DNA from: Lachnospiraceae bacterium UBA3850
GTDB taxonomy: Bacteria > Bacillota > Clostridia > Lachnospirales > Lachnospiraceae
Assembly: GCA_002392655.1 (NCBI GenBank)
Contig: DGHK01000045.1
Location: 26,636-50,846, forward strand
DNA length: 24,211 bases
Direction: 5' to 3'
Shown here: piece by piece, positions 1 to 7,228 of the stretch
Position numbering within the stretch: the first letter of the stretch is position 1
Layout of the letters: every line of letters starts with the position of its first letter
Notes under the pieces: generated by a model
What the model saw: the letters and a program-made list of their open reading frames with translations, nothing else
Told to the model about the DNA's origin: nothing
Database searches by the model: none
Made by a program: the position numbers and the translations under genes

Positions 1-250
1 GCATCTGAAGCTTTGTATTCTTAAAACCAGCCTTAAGCTTACGAAGTCTGTCCCATGGATCCTCCTTCAGGAATCTGAGACATGCATCAAATGTAGCACC
101 ACCCCAGCATTCAACTGAATGATAGCCGACCTGATCCATCTTATCTATAATTGGAAGCATTTCTTCTGTTGGCATACGAGTTGCGATAAGTGACTGATGT
201 GCGTCACGGAGGACAGTCTCGGTAATGCCAAGCTTCTTTATTTCTGACAT
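1..250 (-). CDS. oadA: Oxaloacetate decarboxylase alpha / pyruvate carboxylase subunit B (partial)
   Basis: Only the first 83 codons are present; the gene runs off the left edge. The reading [20 protein letters not shown], followed by [10 protein letters not shown] and then [16 protein letters not shown], is the start of the biotin-dependent carboxyltransferase domain of OadA, PycB and the transcarboxylase 5S subunit. The RDAHQS stretch carries the metal-binding Asp of this family. The enzyme moves a carboxyl group between oxaloacetate/pyruvate and biotin on a carrier protein. The ATG at 248-250 follows AAAGGAAATATAAAA, an acceptable ribosome binding site. It is the last visible gene of the operon starting at 4438 and is separated from oadB by a 177-bp gap filled by a large palindromic element. 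Whether it carries its own C-terminal biotinyl domain cannot be seen, so OadA proper and a 5S/PycB-like subunit cannot be told apart. Confidence 0.9.
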   Translation of the reverse strand, partial: MSEIKKLGITETVLRDAHQSLIATRMPTEEMLPIIDKMDQVGYHSVECWGGATFDACLRFLKEDPWDRLRKLKAGFKNTKLQM

Positions 251-286
251 TTTTATATTTCCTTTCTATATAAAATAATAAGTAAG

Positions 287-424
287 TTTGAAGTGCAATC
301 GCCAAATCCGTTTGCTTCGCAAACTCCCATTTGGCGATGACAGGAGCTTCGCTCCTATATATGAGAAGTAAAAAGCACTTTAGCAAGCTTGCACAGTCCT
401 TTTACTTCTCATATGCACTTCAAA
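287..424. repeat. Cloverleaf-like palindromic element 1
   Basis: Almost every base lies in a nested inverted repeat. The outer arms are TTTGAAGTGCA (287-297) and TGCACTTCAAA (414-424), 11 perfect pairs. Inside are three hairpins. The first pairs 298-307 with 329-338 (ATCGCCAAAT) and encloses GTTTGC-TTC-GCAAAC (310-324). The second is AGGAGC-TTC-GCTCCT (342-356). The third is a 15-bp stem, 359-373 with 400-414, whose loop holds GCAAGCTTGC. It lies between oadB and oadA inside the operon. No U-run follows it on the minus strand, so it is not an obvious terminator. The ends and one loop resemble the element at 4573-4690. Confidence 0.75.
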
Positions 425-427
425 GCA

Positions 428-1549
428 TTAATGTACATTAAAGATCGCCATGAAGGTTCCGGCGGCTACCGCGGTTCCGATAACGCCGGCAACATTTGGT
501 CCCATAGCATTCATGAGAAGGAAGTTTGTCGGATCATACTCCGCAGCAACCTTCTGGGATACTCTGGCAGCCATAGGAACTGCAGAAACACCGGCAGAAC
601 CGATAAGTGGATTGACTTTTCCCTTCGAGAAAATACACATCAGTTTGCCGAACAACACCCCGGCCGATGTACCAAGAATAAACGCAATAAGTCCAAGAAG
701 AACTATCTTAAGTGTAGATACCTGAAGGAACGCTTCAGCACTGGTTGTTGCTCCAACAGATGTACCAAGAAGAATAACAACTATATACATCATAGCATTT
801 GATGAAGTCTCTGTAAGCTGTTTAACAACTCCTGATTCTCTGAACAGATTTCCAAGCATAAGCATACCTACAAGAGGTGCTGTTGTAGGAAGAATCATAA
901 CAACTACCAGTGTAACAATTATAGGGAAGATGATTTTCTCAAGCTTTGTAACCTTGCGAAGCTGAGGCATCTTTATAAGTCTTTCCTTCTTTGTAGTGAA
1001 AAGCTTCATAAATGGTGGCTGTATAACAGGAACAAGTGACATATATGAATATGCTGCTACTGCTATAGGTCCAAGAAGTGTATCACCCATTCCAAGCTTT
1101 CCTGCAAGGAAAATAGATGTAGGACCATCTGCTCCACCTATTATAGATATAGCTGCTGCTTCCTTTCCTGTAAATCCAAGAGCAATTGCAAGGAAATACG
1201 CACCATATATACCGAACTGTGCCGCAGCTCCTAAAATGAAGCTCGGCGGATATGCAATTAACGGTCCAAAGTCCGTCATCGCACCAACACCCATGAATAT
1301 AAGTGATGGCAGAATACTCCATTCATCGAGTTTATAGAAATAGTGGAGAAGTCCACCTTCCTGAATAATACTCGGAAACATATTTACCAAAAACATACCA
1401 AAAGCGATTGGTACTAACAGGAGAGGCTCAAACCCTTTAGCAATTGCAAGATATAAGAAGAAAAACGCAGCAAGTATCATTATATAATTCTTGTAATTGA
1501 GAGTAGCAAATCCTGTTTGATTGGCAAGATTCATTATTATCTCTTTCAT
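428..1549 (-). CDS. oadB: Sodium-pumping decarboxylase beta subunit
   Basis: This 373-residue, strongly hydrophobic protein has many predicted membrane segments. It is the membrane subunit that takes carboxyl-biotin, releases CO2 and exports Na+ in the OadB/MmdB/GcdB family. The family signature [10 protein letters not shown] is near residue 139, after [15 protein letters not shown]; the Asp in this motif is the known Na+/H+ site in characterised members. The C-terminus, [17 protein letters not shown], is also typical. Length is close to the usual 370-430. The ATG at 1549 follows GAGGAGGTAAAAA, a strong ribosome binding site. It is 37 bp downstream of the biotin carrier gene, so the two are almost certainly co-transcribed. 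Sequence alone does not say whether the carboxyl donor is oxaloacetate, methylmalonyl-CoA or another acid. Confidence 0.95.
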   Translation of the reverse strand: MKEIIMNLANQTGFATLNYKNYIMILAAFFFLYLAIAKGFEPLLLVPIAFGMFLVNMFPSIIQEGGLLHYFYKLDEWSILPSLIFMGVGAMTDFGPLIAYPPSFILGAAAQFGIYGAYFLAIALGFTGKEAAAISIIGGADGPTSIFLAGKLGMGDTLLGPIAVAAYSYMSLVPVIQPPFMKLFTTKKERLIKMPQLRKVTKLEKIIFPIIVTLVVVMILPTTAPLVGMLMLGNLFRESGVVKQLTETSSNAMMYIVVILLGTSVGATTSAEAFLQVSTLKIVLLGLIAFILGTSAGVLFGKLMCIFSKGKVNPLIGSAGVSAVPMAARVSQKVAAEYDPTNFLLMNAMGPNVAGVIGTAVAAGTFMAIFNVH

Positions 1550-1586
1550 TTTTTACCTCCTCAGGTTTCTGATACATCTGTAAAAA

Positions 1587-1952
1587 CTAGTTAAGTGTTA
1601 CAAGTGTATCTCCGGATTCAACCTGAGCTCCTACTGTTACATCAACAGAAGCAACCTTACCATCCTCAGGTGCAACGATCTCATTCTCCATCTTCATAGC
1701 CTCAAGAACCATGAGAACATCACCCTTCTTTACGTCCTTACCAATCTCAGTTTTAACACCGAGAATCTTACCAGGCATAGGTGCAGAAACAACTACGCTT
1801 CCCTTTGTTCCGGAAGCTGCAGGTGCAGGAGCTGCTGCAGGTGTTGGAACACTTGCAGGTGCAGGAGCTGCTGCAGGAGCAGCGCCACCATTTATCTCTT
1901 CAACTGCAACATCATATGCAGTACCATTTACTGTAATTCTATAAGTTTTCAT
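1587..1952 (-). CDS. Biotin carboxyl carrier protein of the decarboxylase complex
   Basis: This 121-residue protein has three parts. Residues 1-22 form a short N-terminal segment, MKTYRITVNGTAYDV, typical of MmdC/GcdC carriers and the transcarboxylase 1.3S subunit. Residues 23-48 are an Ala/Pro-rich flexible linker. Residues 50-121 form a biotinyl domain with the EAMKME motif, in which Lys87 should be biotinylated. The swinging arm carries CO2 from the soluble carboxyltransferases to OadB. The ATG at 1952 follows AGGAGGATTAAA. It sits 34 bp after the OadG-like gene and 37 bp before oadB. Because it is a free-standing carrier, it could serve both carboxyltransferases encoded in this operon. 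Confidence 0.95.
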   Translation of the reverse strand: MKTYRITVNGTAYDVAVEEINGGAAPAAAPAPASVPTPAAAPAPAASGTKGSVVVSAPMPGKILGVKTEIGKDVKKGDVLMVLEAMKMENEIVAPEDGKVASVDVTVGAQVESGDTLVTLN

Positions 1953-1986
1953 TTTAATCCTCCTAATTGATTAAAAAATATATTAT

Positions 1987-3015
1987 TTATCTGACTCTTC
2001 TTATTGATCTGACTACAAGCTTATCATTACTTGCTGTATAAGCCGGTGCCCTCATACCTCCACCGGAGGATGCAGCATATATAGCAGCTGTAATAACTGC
2101 CACCAGCTCGGAATCATTCATTAGATCCTCATCAGCACTTGCAGCAGGTGCAACCGATTCACTTGGTACTGCCGGTGCAGCTGTTTCCTGATCCTTACTA
2201 CTTGCAATGATTCTATCTTCTGTCTTCTTCTTTGCTTCTTCAGCCGCTTTCTTCGCTTCAGCCTTTGCGCGCTTGATATCAGCATCGAAAAGCATCGGAA
2301 GGAACTTAAGAAGACTGATTATAAATGATATGAATATAAGCACACAGAACACTACGCCCATACCGATAGCTGTATTCTTTCCTGCCATACCCATCAGCTC
2401 TGATTTTGAATAAATAGGACTTACCTCAACCTCAACAGGCTCAAAAGGATATTCCTTAAACTCTGAAACCAGATAACTGTCAAGGAACTTATCCACAGAC
2501 GAAAGATCCATAGCCGGGTCATTTCCAAATGCCTGCGTAATAAATGTCGTAACATCCATTCCATACTGGCTAGCAACTTCTGTTATCTGATCATATGTCT
2601 GCTTTTTATCCAGAGCATACTTCTTATTCTCTTTATATGCTACAGTTACTTTTACATATCTATGCTCATACTTACATACCTGAGAACATAAAACCTTACC
2701 ATTTGCTCCGTTCTTGAACTCAACAGAACCTTCTCCGGTCTTATATGACATGAACTTTCCGACATGATCTGTTGTCTCAGCAGCCATAAATCCCGAAACT
2801 GCAGACTTCTCAAGATCAGTACCTTCGGTTGTGTAGTACTCCTGTTCCTCAGGTGAAGTCTCATAGTACTTCTCTATGATAACCTTCGTATAATCCTGCA
2901 TATACTGTTCATTAAACTCAAAGTTTAATGTTTCTTTTTCATCACATCCGGTTAAGGAGAGCAGAAATGTAAGAATAGCACATAGCAAAAGCGTTTTTTT
3001 AAGCTTTAGTTTCAT
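1987..3015 (-). CDS. Lipoprotein-type OadG (gamma) subunit with an extra outer domain
   Basis: This 342-residue protein appears to join two modules. Residues 1-24 form a lipoprotein signal with lipobox LTGC (Cys24). Residues 25-205 are a soluble, Tyr/Glu/Lys-rich region of unknown fold that would lie outside the membrane. Residues 214-240 are a single membrane span. Then come an Ala/Lys/Glu helix (about 246-268), an Ala/Pro/Ser linker and the C-terminal pattern ELVAVITAAIYAA ... VVRSIRR. That last part is what I recognise as OadG: in known complexes the small gamma subunit has one membrane helix and a cytoplasmic tail that holds the carboxyltransferase. Usual OadG proteins are about 80-150 residues, so the outer domain is additional. 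Topology agrees, with N-terminus out and tail in. It begins 13 bp after the carboxyltransferase gene, with GGAGGAGTAGAGA before ATG 3015. The function of the outer domain is unknown. Confidence 0.8.
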   Translation of the reverse strand: MKLKLKKTLLLCAILTFLLSLTGCDEKETLNFEFNEQYMQDYTKVIIEKYYETSPEEQEYYTTEGTDLEKSAVSGFMAAETTDHVGKFMSYKTGEGSVEFKNGANGKVLCSQVCKYEHRYVKVTVAYKENKKYALDKKQTYDQITEVASQYGMDVTTFITQAFGNDPAMDLSSVDKFLDSYLVSEFKEYPFEPVEVEVSPIYSKSELMGMAGKNTAIGMGVVFCVLIFISFIISLLKFLPMLFDADIKRAKAEAKKAAEEAKKKTEDRIIASSKDQETAAPAVPSESVAPAASADEDLMNDSELVAVITAAIYAASSGGGMRAPAYTASNDKLVVRSIRRVR

Positions 3016-3028
3016 TCTCTACTCCTCC

Positions 3029-4438
3029 TTAAAAGGCCATATGCTTCTTATATGGTCTGTCCTCTCTTTTAGTTGCAAGCATGTCAAATGCTGCTATAAC
3101 TCTCTTTCTGGTTGCATCAGGCTCGATAATATCATCAACATAACCACGTCTTGCAACTGCAGCAGCACCTGTCTGATCCTCTATAAGCTTCTTCTCAGCA
3201 AACTTAATAGCTTCAACCTTATCACTGCTTGCATCTATCTCTTCTGAGCAAAGAATCTCTGCTGCACTCTTCGGATCCATAGTTCCGACCTTGGCATTTG
3301 GCCAAGCATATACAATATCAGCGCCAAGAGATCTGGAATTCATCATCAGGTAACCACTTCCGAAACCTTCACCGATAATTACATTTACCTTTGGTACAGT
3401 TGCAAGCGCAAATGCAGAAATAAGCTTTGCACCGGCTTTAGAGATATAGAGCTCATCATTCAGAGAATTATTAAATCCATTTACATCTGTAATTGTAAGA
3501 ACAGGAATATTAAATGCATCTGCGAAACTCACAAGACCGGCAGCCTTACGAATTCCCATTGCACTCATCTTCTTCTCCTGATTACCAACTACAGCAACTG
3601 TGATTCCTCCGAGCTTGATAAAGCCTGTAACAAAATCCTTACCAGACTCCTCTTTAAGCTCATAGAATACAGAATCATCTGCAATAGACTCTATAACCTT
3701 TCTTGCATCACCGGCCATACTATCGATATCCGGTATAGTTCTATTAAGATCATCCTCGGTATCACCGATCAGATAATCATCATTATTTGATGGAAGGAAT
3801 GCCAGAAGATTTCTTATCTCAGCAAGTGCTGAAGCATCATCCTTACATACCTTATCTACATTGTTGGTATGTGTGCTTACATACTCAGCTGAAGCTGTAT
3901 CAAGCTTCTCCTCGTAATTTCCACCTAATGCATTAGGGCTGTTTACGAAAAGTTTTGAGCCTTCAACCATAATAGTAAAATCAGTGAGTGAAGTAAGTAC
4001 TCCGACACCACCACCTGCATTTCCGAATATAGCTGTTATCTGTGGAATAACACCTGACGCCATAGTGAACTTCTTATAAAGTGCACCAAAGCTGTGAAGA
4101 GAGTCTGTAGCCTCCTGAAGTCTGAGACCTGAACAGTCAATAAGTCCTATAACAGGAGCACCGACCTTCATGGCAAGAGAATAGATATTTGATATCTTCT
4201 TTGCATGCATCTCTCCGATAGCTCCACCCAGTACACCGGCATCCTGACTGTATACATATACCAGTCTTCCTTCGATCTGTCCGTAGCCGGTAATTATACC
4301 GTCTTTAGGAGTGTCGAGAGACCCTTCGTTAAAATCTGTCGCTCTTGCAGTTACAGCAGAACCGATTTCAACAAAACTTGCGTCATCAAGTAAGGTAGCT
4401 ATTCTCTCACTTGCTGACAGTTTAAGCTTGTCGCTCAT
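3029..4438 (-). CDS. Biotin-dependent acyl-CoA carboxyltransferase (MmdA/PccB/12S family, short form)
   Basis: This 469-residue protein has the two crotonase-like halves of the acyl-CoA carboxyltransferase family. The N-terminal half includes LIDCSGLRLQEATDSL and the oxyanion-type segment GNAGGGVGV (about 142-150). The C-terminal half includes SFADAFNIPVLTITDVNGF, ATVPKVNVIIGEGFGSGY and LGADIVYAWPNAKVGTMDP. Family members transfer a carboxyl group between an acyl-CoA and carrier-bound biotin. Methylmalonyl-CoA decarboxylase alpha, propionyl-CoA carboxylase beta and transcarboxylase 12S are usually about 510-520 residues, so this is a short and diverged member; GEGFGSGY, for example, replaces the more usual RKAYGGAY-like stretch. 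I therefore do not assign the acyl-CoA. It is first in the operon, with AATGGAGGAAAAGC before ATG 4438 and a strong promoter at 4512-4540. Confidence 0.88.
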   Translation of the reverse strand: MSDKLKLSASERIATLLDDASFVEIGSAVTARATDFNEGSLDTPKDGIITGYGQIEGRLVYVYSQDAGVLGGAIGEMHAKKISNIYSLAMKVGAPVIGLIDCSGLRLQEATDSLHSFGALYKKFTMASGVIPQITAIFGNAGGGVGVLTSLTDFTIMVEGSKLFVNSPNALGGNYEEKLDTASAEYVSTHTNNVDKVCKDDASALAEIRNLLAFLPSNNDDYLIGDTEDDLNRTIPDIDSMAGDARKVIESIADDSVFYELKEESGKDFVTGFIKLGGITVAVVGNQEKKMSAMGIRKAAGLVSFADAFNIPVLTITDVNGFNNSLNDELYISKAGAKLISAFALATVPKVNVIIGEGFGSGYLMMNSRSLGADIVYAWPNAKVGTMDPKSAAEILCSEEIDASSDKVEAIKFAEKKLIEDQTGAAAVARRGYVDDIIEPDATRKRVIAAFDMLATKREDRPYKKHMAF

Positions 4439-4459
4439 AAAGCTTTTCCTCCATTGATA

Positions 4460-4494
4460 ATTATTAGTGAAAGTCCTCTGTTAATAATGAGGAC
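4460..4494 (-). promoter_or_regulatory. Leader hairpin with possible pseudoknot before the decarboxylase operon
   Basis: In the minus-strand leader, GTCCTC (4489-4494) pairs with GAGGAC (4473-4478) around a 10-base loop. The loop contains ATTATTA (4482-4488), which is complementary to TAATAAT just downstream (4460-4466). The downstream partner ends about 8 bases before the GGAGG ribosome binding site. This is seen in the sequence. Any control of translation is inference, and the loop pairing is all A-U. Confidence 0.4.
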
Positions 4495-4511
4495 CAATTT
4501 TCGCCTTTTAT

Positions 4512-4540
4512 ATTATAGGGGGTAAGGGGGTTTATTTCAA
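4512..4540 (-). promoter_or_regulatory. Sigma-70-type promoter of the decarboxylase operon
   Basis: On the minus strand, -35 TTGAAA (4535-4540) and a perfect -10 TATAAT (4512-4517) are separated by exactly 17 bases. Transcription would start near 4505, giving a leader of about 67 bases before ATG 4438. The spacer is odd: it contains two runs of five C (CCCCC-TTA-CCCCC). This is the best promoter for the genes from 4438 down to oadA. Confidence 0.85.
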
Positions 4541-4572
4541 GCAGAAAAAGAATAGAATAATATATTCACAGT

Positions 4573-4690
4573 TACCTTTGAATGCACTCTTAAGTCCACA
4601 TCGAATCACGACTTGCTCTTAAGCAAGCTTAAACAAGTCGTATTTCGATGTTCTACTGCTGCTAATGCAGCACTGAATCGTGCCTTCAAA
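4573..4690. repeat. Cloverleaf-like palindromic element 2
   Basis: The outer arms CTTTGAATGCAC (about 4577-4588) and GTGCCTTCAAAG (4680-4691) pair with one mismatch. Inside is a long stem in which ACATCGAA-ACGACTTG pairs with CAAGTCGT-TTCGATGT, with a loop containing AAGCAAGCTTAAA. A second hairpin, TGCTGC-TAAT-GCAGCA, follows. The ends (TTTGAA-TGCA) and the loop core (AGCAAGCTT) resemble those of the element at 287-424, which suggests one repeat family. It lies between the tRNA-Gly region and the decarboxylase promoter, with no coding potential. Confidence 0.6.
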
Positions 4691-4701
4691 GATACCTGCT
4701 T

Positions 4702-4775
4702 CACAGATTCAAAAAGATATACCTTGGAAAAACATCTGCAAGCAGAGATTTCCAAGGTATATCTTTTTGACTGTG
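4702..4775. terminator. Long hairpin downstream of tRNA-Gly, probable bidirectional terminator
   Basis: CACAG and CAAAAAGATATACCTTGG (from 4702) pair with the matching right arm ending in CTGTG at 4775. The stem is about 26 pairs with a short bulge, and the loop holds a small TCTGC-AA-GCAGA hairpin. On both strands the GATATACCTTGG stem is followed by TTTTTG, so it could stop transcripts in either direction. On the minus strand it follows tRNA-Gly. It is far longer than an ordinary terminator. Together with elements 4512-4540 and 4573-4690 it accounts for most of the 350-bp non-coding stretch from 4439 to 4788. Confidence 0.6.
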
Positions 4776-4788
4776 AATAATATCAAAA

Positions 4789-4859
<71 letters not shown>

Positions 4860-4873
4860 TTTTATATATATAA

Positions 4874-6559
4874 TTATCTCCAATATCCATCAGAATCAAA
4901 CCAGTACTTTACTCCATCTATCCACAGATACTGATTAACCGGATACCAGCCGTTATCTTCGTACCACCAGCCATAGCTGTCACTACACCAATGACCATTT
5001 GCATATTCCTCAACCCATGCACCATCTGCGCCGAGCCAACAGCCATCGCGGTATTCACTGTAATCCATATATCCGGTCTCTGTAAAGTAATACCAGTAGC
5101 CGTCTATTTTTAGCCACTTACTGATTGGATACCATCCTGACATATCCTCTATCCACCAGCCGGTTTCATTAGATTTCCAGGTCATAGCATAAGCTTCATT
5201 TAGTGTACCTGAGGCATCAAACCATTTTCCGTCAGCATATTCGTTGGCGGCTGCATAGCCTCTTGCATCAAAGTAATACTTCTTGCCATTTACTATACCC
5301 CACATATTTTTAGGATATGTTCCATCAGGAAGCTCGACCCATAAACCACTTTCGAGATCACCATGCACCTTACCATTTAGTACAGGAACACTTGTATCCT
5401 GTCCACCATTACCACCGGTCTTTGAACCATCACTTGTATCCTGTCCACCATTACCACCGGTCTTTGAACCATCAGAAGAATCATTATCTGATTTATCATC
5501 CTTCTTAGGTTCTATAATATTAAACTCCTTAGTTAGTGTTCCCTCATATCCATTAATACCGGTAATAATAACTGTTCCTTTACCAACGTTTACGTTGTTT
5601 TTATAAGAAACTGTATAATCTTCATCTTTAACAAGCTTATCTCCATTAGAATCAAAAACCTCAGGAGTAGGACAAAGCTCAGAACCTGTATAGACTACAT
5701 CCGGAATATCATGCACAGTAGAATCAGTAAAATCCTGATTAGAATAAACTACCCTAAGTGAGTTAAAATGATATTCCCCTTTACCGCTGATTTCTTCATT
5801 TAATTCATCAGTCAATGTATAAAATACAGTACCGGAAAACTTGCAGTCATCCGGTTTATCAAAGGTTCTTTTATTCCTGTTATAATATAGATCTATTGCA
5901 CCGTCAAAATCAAAATCAAAACCACTTCCACCAGGTTTATAAACATATGAAATTATTTCATTATCAGTTAAATAATCAAGTGTTTTTAATAAAGCATTTG
6001 AATAATCCACATCATCCGAATAATCACATAGACCTTTTGATAAGTCAATTACTCCCACCCCCAGATCATACTTCGGCGGATCAGATACTGTAAAATCACA
6101 GGTGAAAACCATAGATTCTGTTCCCTTGACCTCGCTCTTAGCATTTTTGCAAAAAGAAGTATTATCAGGAAACGATTCATTAATAACTTTTGCGCTATAG
6201 CCTGTATAGTCCATAGGAGGATAGTTTACTGACTCAGTTGTAAATCTAACCTCAAGAGAGTACTCAGTTTTACTATTCACTATATCACTACTCTTTAGGA
6301 CATTACCTGTAGATTTATCAGTTATTTTTGCGTTGACAATTATTGATCTAAAATCAAGTTTACCCGACTGAACAGAATATGACGAATCGATAACGTTTTC
6401 AACTTTAAAACCGGAATAAGGCATCATATAAATAGATATTACTTTTTTATCAACGTCTACATTAACATCACTGGAAGCATAGCTGTTTATAGGATGAGTA
6501 TTGATTATAGAAACAATCATAACAAATGTAATAATTGCAGATATTATTTTTTTGAACAT
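4874..6559 (-). CDS. Secreted protein with C-terminal choline-binding-type cell-wall repeats
   Basis: This 561-residue exported protein has a signal peptide at 1-28 (cleavage near SYA). Residues 30-280 are beta-rich and I do not recognise them, apart from a calcium-loop-like DFDFDGAID (215-223; DxDxDGxxD). Residues 285-350 form a small module with YTG, DYTVSYKNN and EGTLTKEFNI, a common Ig-like repeat type in clostridial surface proteins. Residues 351-391 are a Gly/Ser/Asp linker with two copies of a 14-residue unit. Residues 405-561 hold aromatic repeats such as GWWIEDMSGWYPISKWLKID and LWIDGVKYWFDSDGYW, typical of choline-binding or glucan-binding modules that hold proteins to wall polymers. 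It starts 22 bp after pgsA, with GGGGGTTAAGC upstream, so it is probably in the same transcript. The ligand is unknown. Confidence 0.88.
   Translation of the reverse strand: MFKKIISAIITFVMIVSIINTHPINSYASSDVNVDVDKKVISIYMMPYSGFKVENVIDSSYSVQSGKLDFRSIIVNAKITDKSTGNVLKSSDIVNSKTEYSLEVRFTTESVNYPPMDYTGYSAKVINESFPDNTSFCKNAKSEVKGTESMVFTCDFTVSDPPKYDLGVGVIDLSKGLCDYSDDVDYSNALLKTLDYLTDNEIISYVYKPGGSGFDFDFDGAIDLYYNRNKRTFDKPDDCKFSGTVFYTLTDELNEEISGKGEYHFNSLRVVYSNQDFTDSTVHDIPDVVYTGSELCPTPEVFDSNGDKLVKDEDYTVSYKNNVNVGKGTVIITGINGYEGTLTKEFNIIEPKKDDKSDNDSSDGSKTGGNGGQDTSDGSKTGGNGGQDTSVPVLNGKVHGDLESGLWVELPDGTYPKNMWGIVNGKKYYFDARGYAAANEYADGKWFDASGTLNEAYAMTWKSNETGWWIEDMSGWYPISKWLKIDGYWYYFTETGYMDYSEYRDGCWLGADGAWVEEYANGHWCSDSYGWWYEDNGWYPVNQYLWIDGVKYWFDSDGYWR
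5389..5472. repeat. Two tandem 42-bp copies in the linker of the wall-binding protein
   Basis: Positions 5389-5430 and 5431-5472 are identical 42-bp units encoding the 14-residue SDGSKTGGNGGQDT-type linker. Because the unit is a multiple of three, gain or loss of copies changes linker length without breaking the frame. Confidence 0.95.
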
Positions 6560-6581
6560 TTTTGCTTAACCCCCATAAGTT

Positions 6582-7139
6582 CTATTTATATGTCTTAATG
6601 ACATCCTTATTCTTTATCAGATAATCTATAAGAGACATAACTGTAAGGAACAGTGAAAGATAGATAAGCACCTGTTCAAATATATGTATATACTTGGTGA
6701 AGCTTGCGATATCCTCACCCAGATTTCCAATCAAAAAGCATATCATAACCATAGTTACAGCTGTTTTTACTTTTCCCCACCAGCCGGCTGCTATTACTAT
6801 GCCATTATCTGCTGCCACAAGTCTGAATCCACTTATTATAAACTCTCTTGCAATTATTATTATGACTATCCATGCAGGAATTCTGTCAAATTCAATCAGT
6901 GCAATAAGTGCAGAGCAGACTAAAAGCTTATCTGCAAGTGGATCTGCAAATTTACCGAAATCAGTTACCATACCATATTTTCTTGCAAGCTTACCATCTA
7001 CCATATCTGACAGCGAAGCCACGATAAATATACCAAGCGCTATCCATTTATTTCCCGGTATACAGTCCAAATAAAGAACAACAAGAAAAACCGGTATAAG
7101 AATAACTCTGAAAATTGTAATTTTATTAGGCAAATTCAT
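6582..7139 (-). CDS. pgsA: CDP-diacylglycerol--glycerol-3-phosphate 3-phosphatidyltransferase
   Basis: This 185-residue integral membrane enzyme makes phosphatidylglycerol phosphate from CDP-diacylglycerol and glycerol-3-phosphate, the committed step to phosphatidylglycerol and cardiolipin. The CDP-alcohol phosphotransferase motif is complete: D45, D48-G49, A52-R53, G62, D66 and D70. MNLPNKITIFRVILIP is the usual PgsA N-terminus, and four or more hydrophobic segments follow. Length is normal. The ATG at 7139 follows AGAGGGTTGTTTT. The pair rimO-pgsA is a common order in Clostridia. An extended -10 promoter upstream (7174-7182) may give it separate expression from rimO. Confidence 0.95.
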   Translation of the reverse strand: MNLPNKITIFRVILIPVFLVVLYLDCIPGNKWIALGIFIVASLSDMVDGKLARKYGMVTDFGKFADPLADKLLVCSALIALIEFDRIPAWIVIIIIAREFIISGFRLVAADNGIVIAAGWWGKVKTAVTMVMICFLIGNLGEDIASFTKYIHIFEQVLIYLSLFLTVMSLIDYLIKNKDVIKTYK

Positions 7140-7173
7140 AAAACAACCCTCTTTTATTATAGTGTCGATTTTA

Positions 7174-7182
7174 AGTATAGCA
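7174..7182 (-). promoter_or_regulatory. Possible extended -10 promoter before pgsA
   Basis: Minus-strand TGC-TATACT (7174-7182) matches an extended -10 element and lies 35 bp before the pgsA start codon. No good -35 is found 17 bases upstream (TTTTAG), which an extended -10 can tolerate. The 89-bp gap after rimO also makes a separate start site plausible. Confidence 0.45.
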
Positions 7183-7228
7183 TATTATTCAAAATTCTAA
7201 AAGAATCTATAATATTCCCGCTTCTGGG

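Noticed and set aside
389..802. Plus-strand open frames over oadB and other genes
   Set aside because: They lie opposite well-supported minus-strand genes, have no ribosome binding sites and give low-complexity or unlikely proteins.
4862..4899. A promoter for tRNA-Gly in the end of the wall-binding protein gene
   Set aside because: TTGATT with a 17-base spacer leads only to TAATTA, a poor -10; co-transcription with the upstream gene is equally likely.
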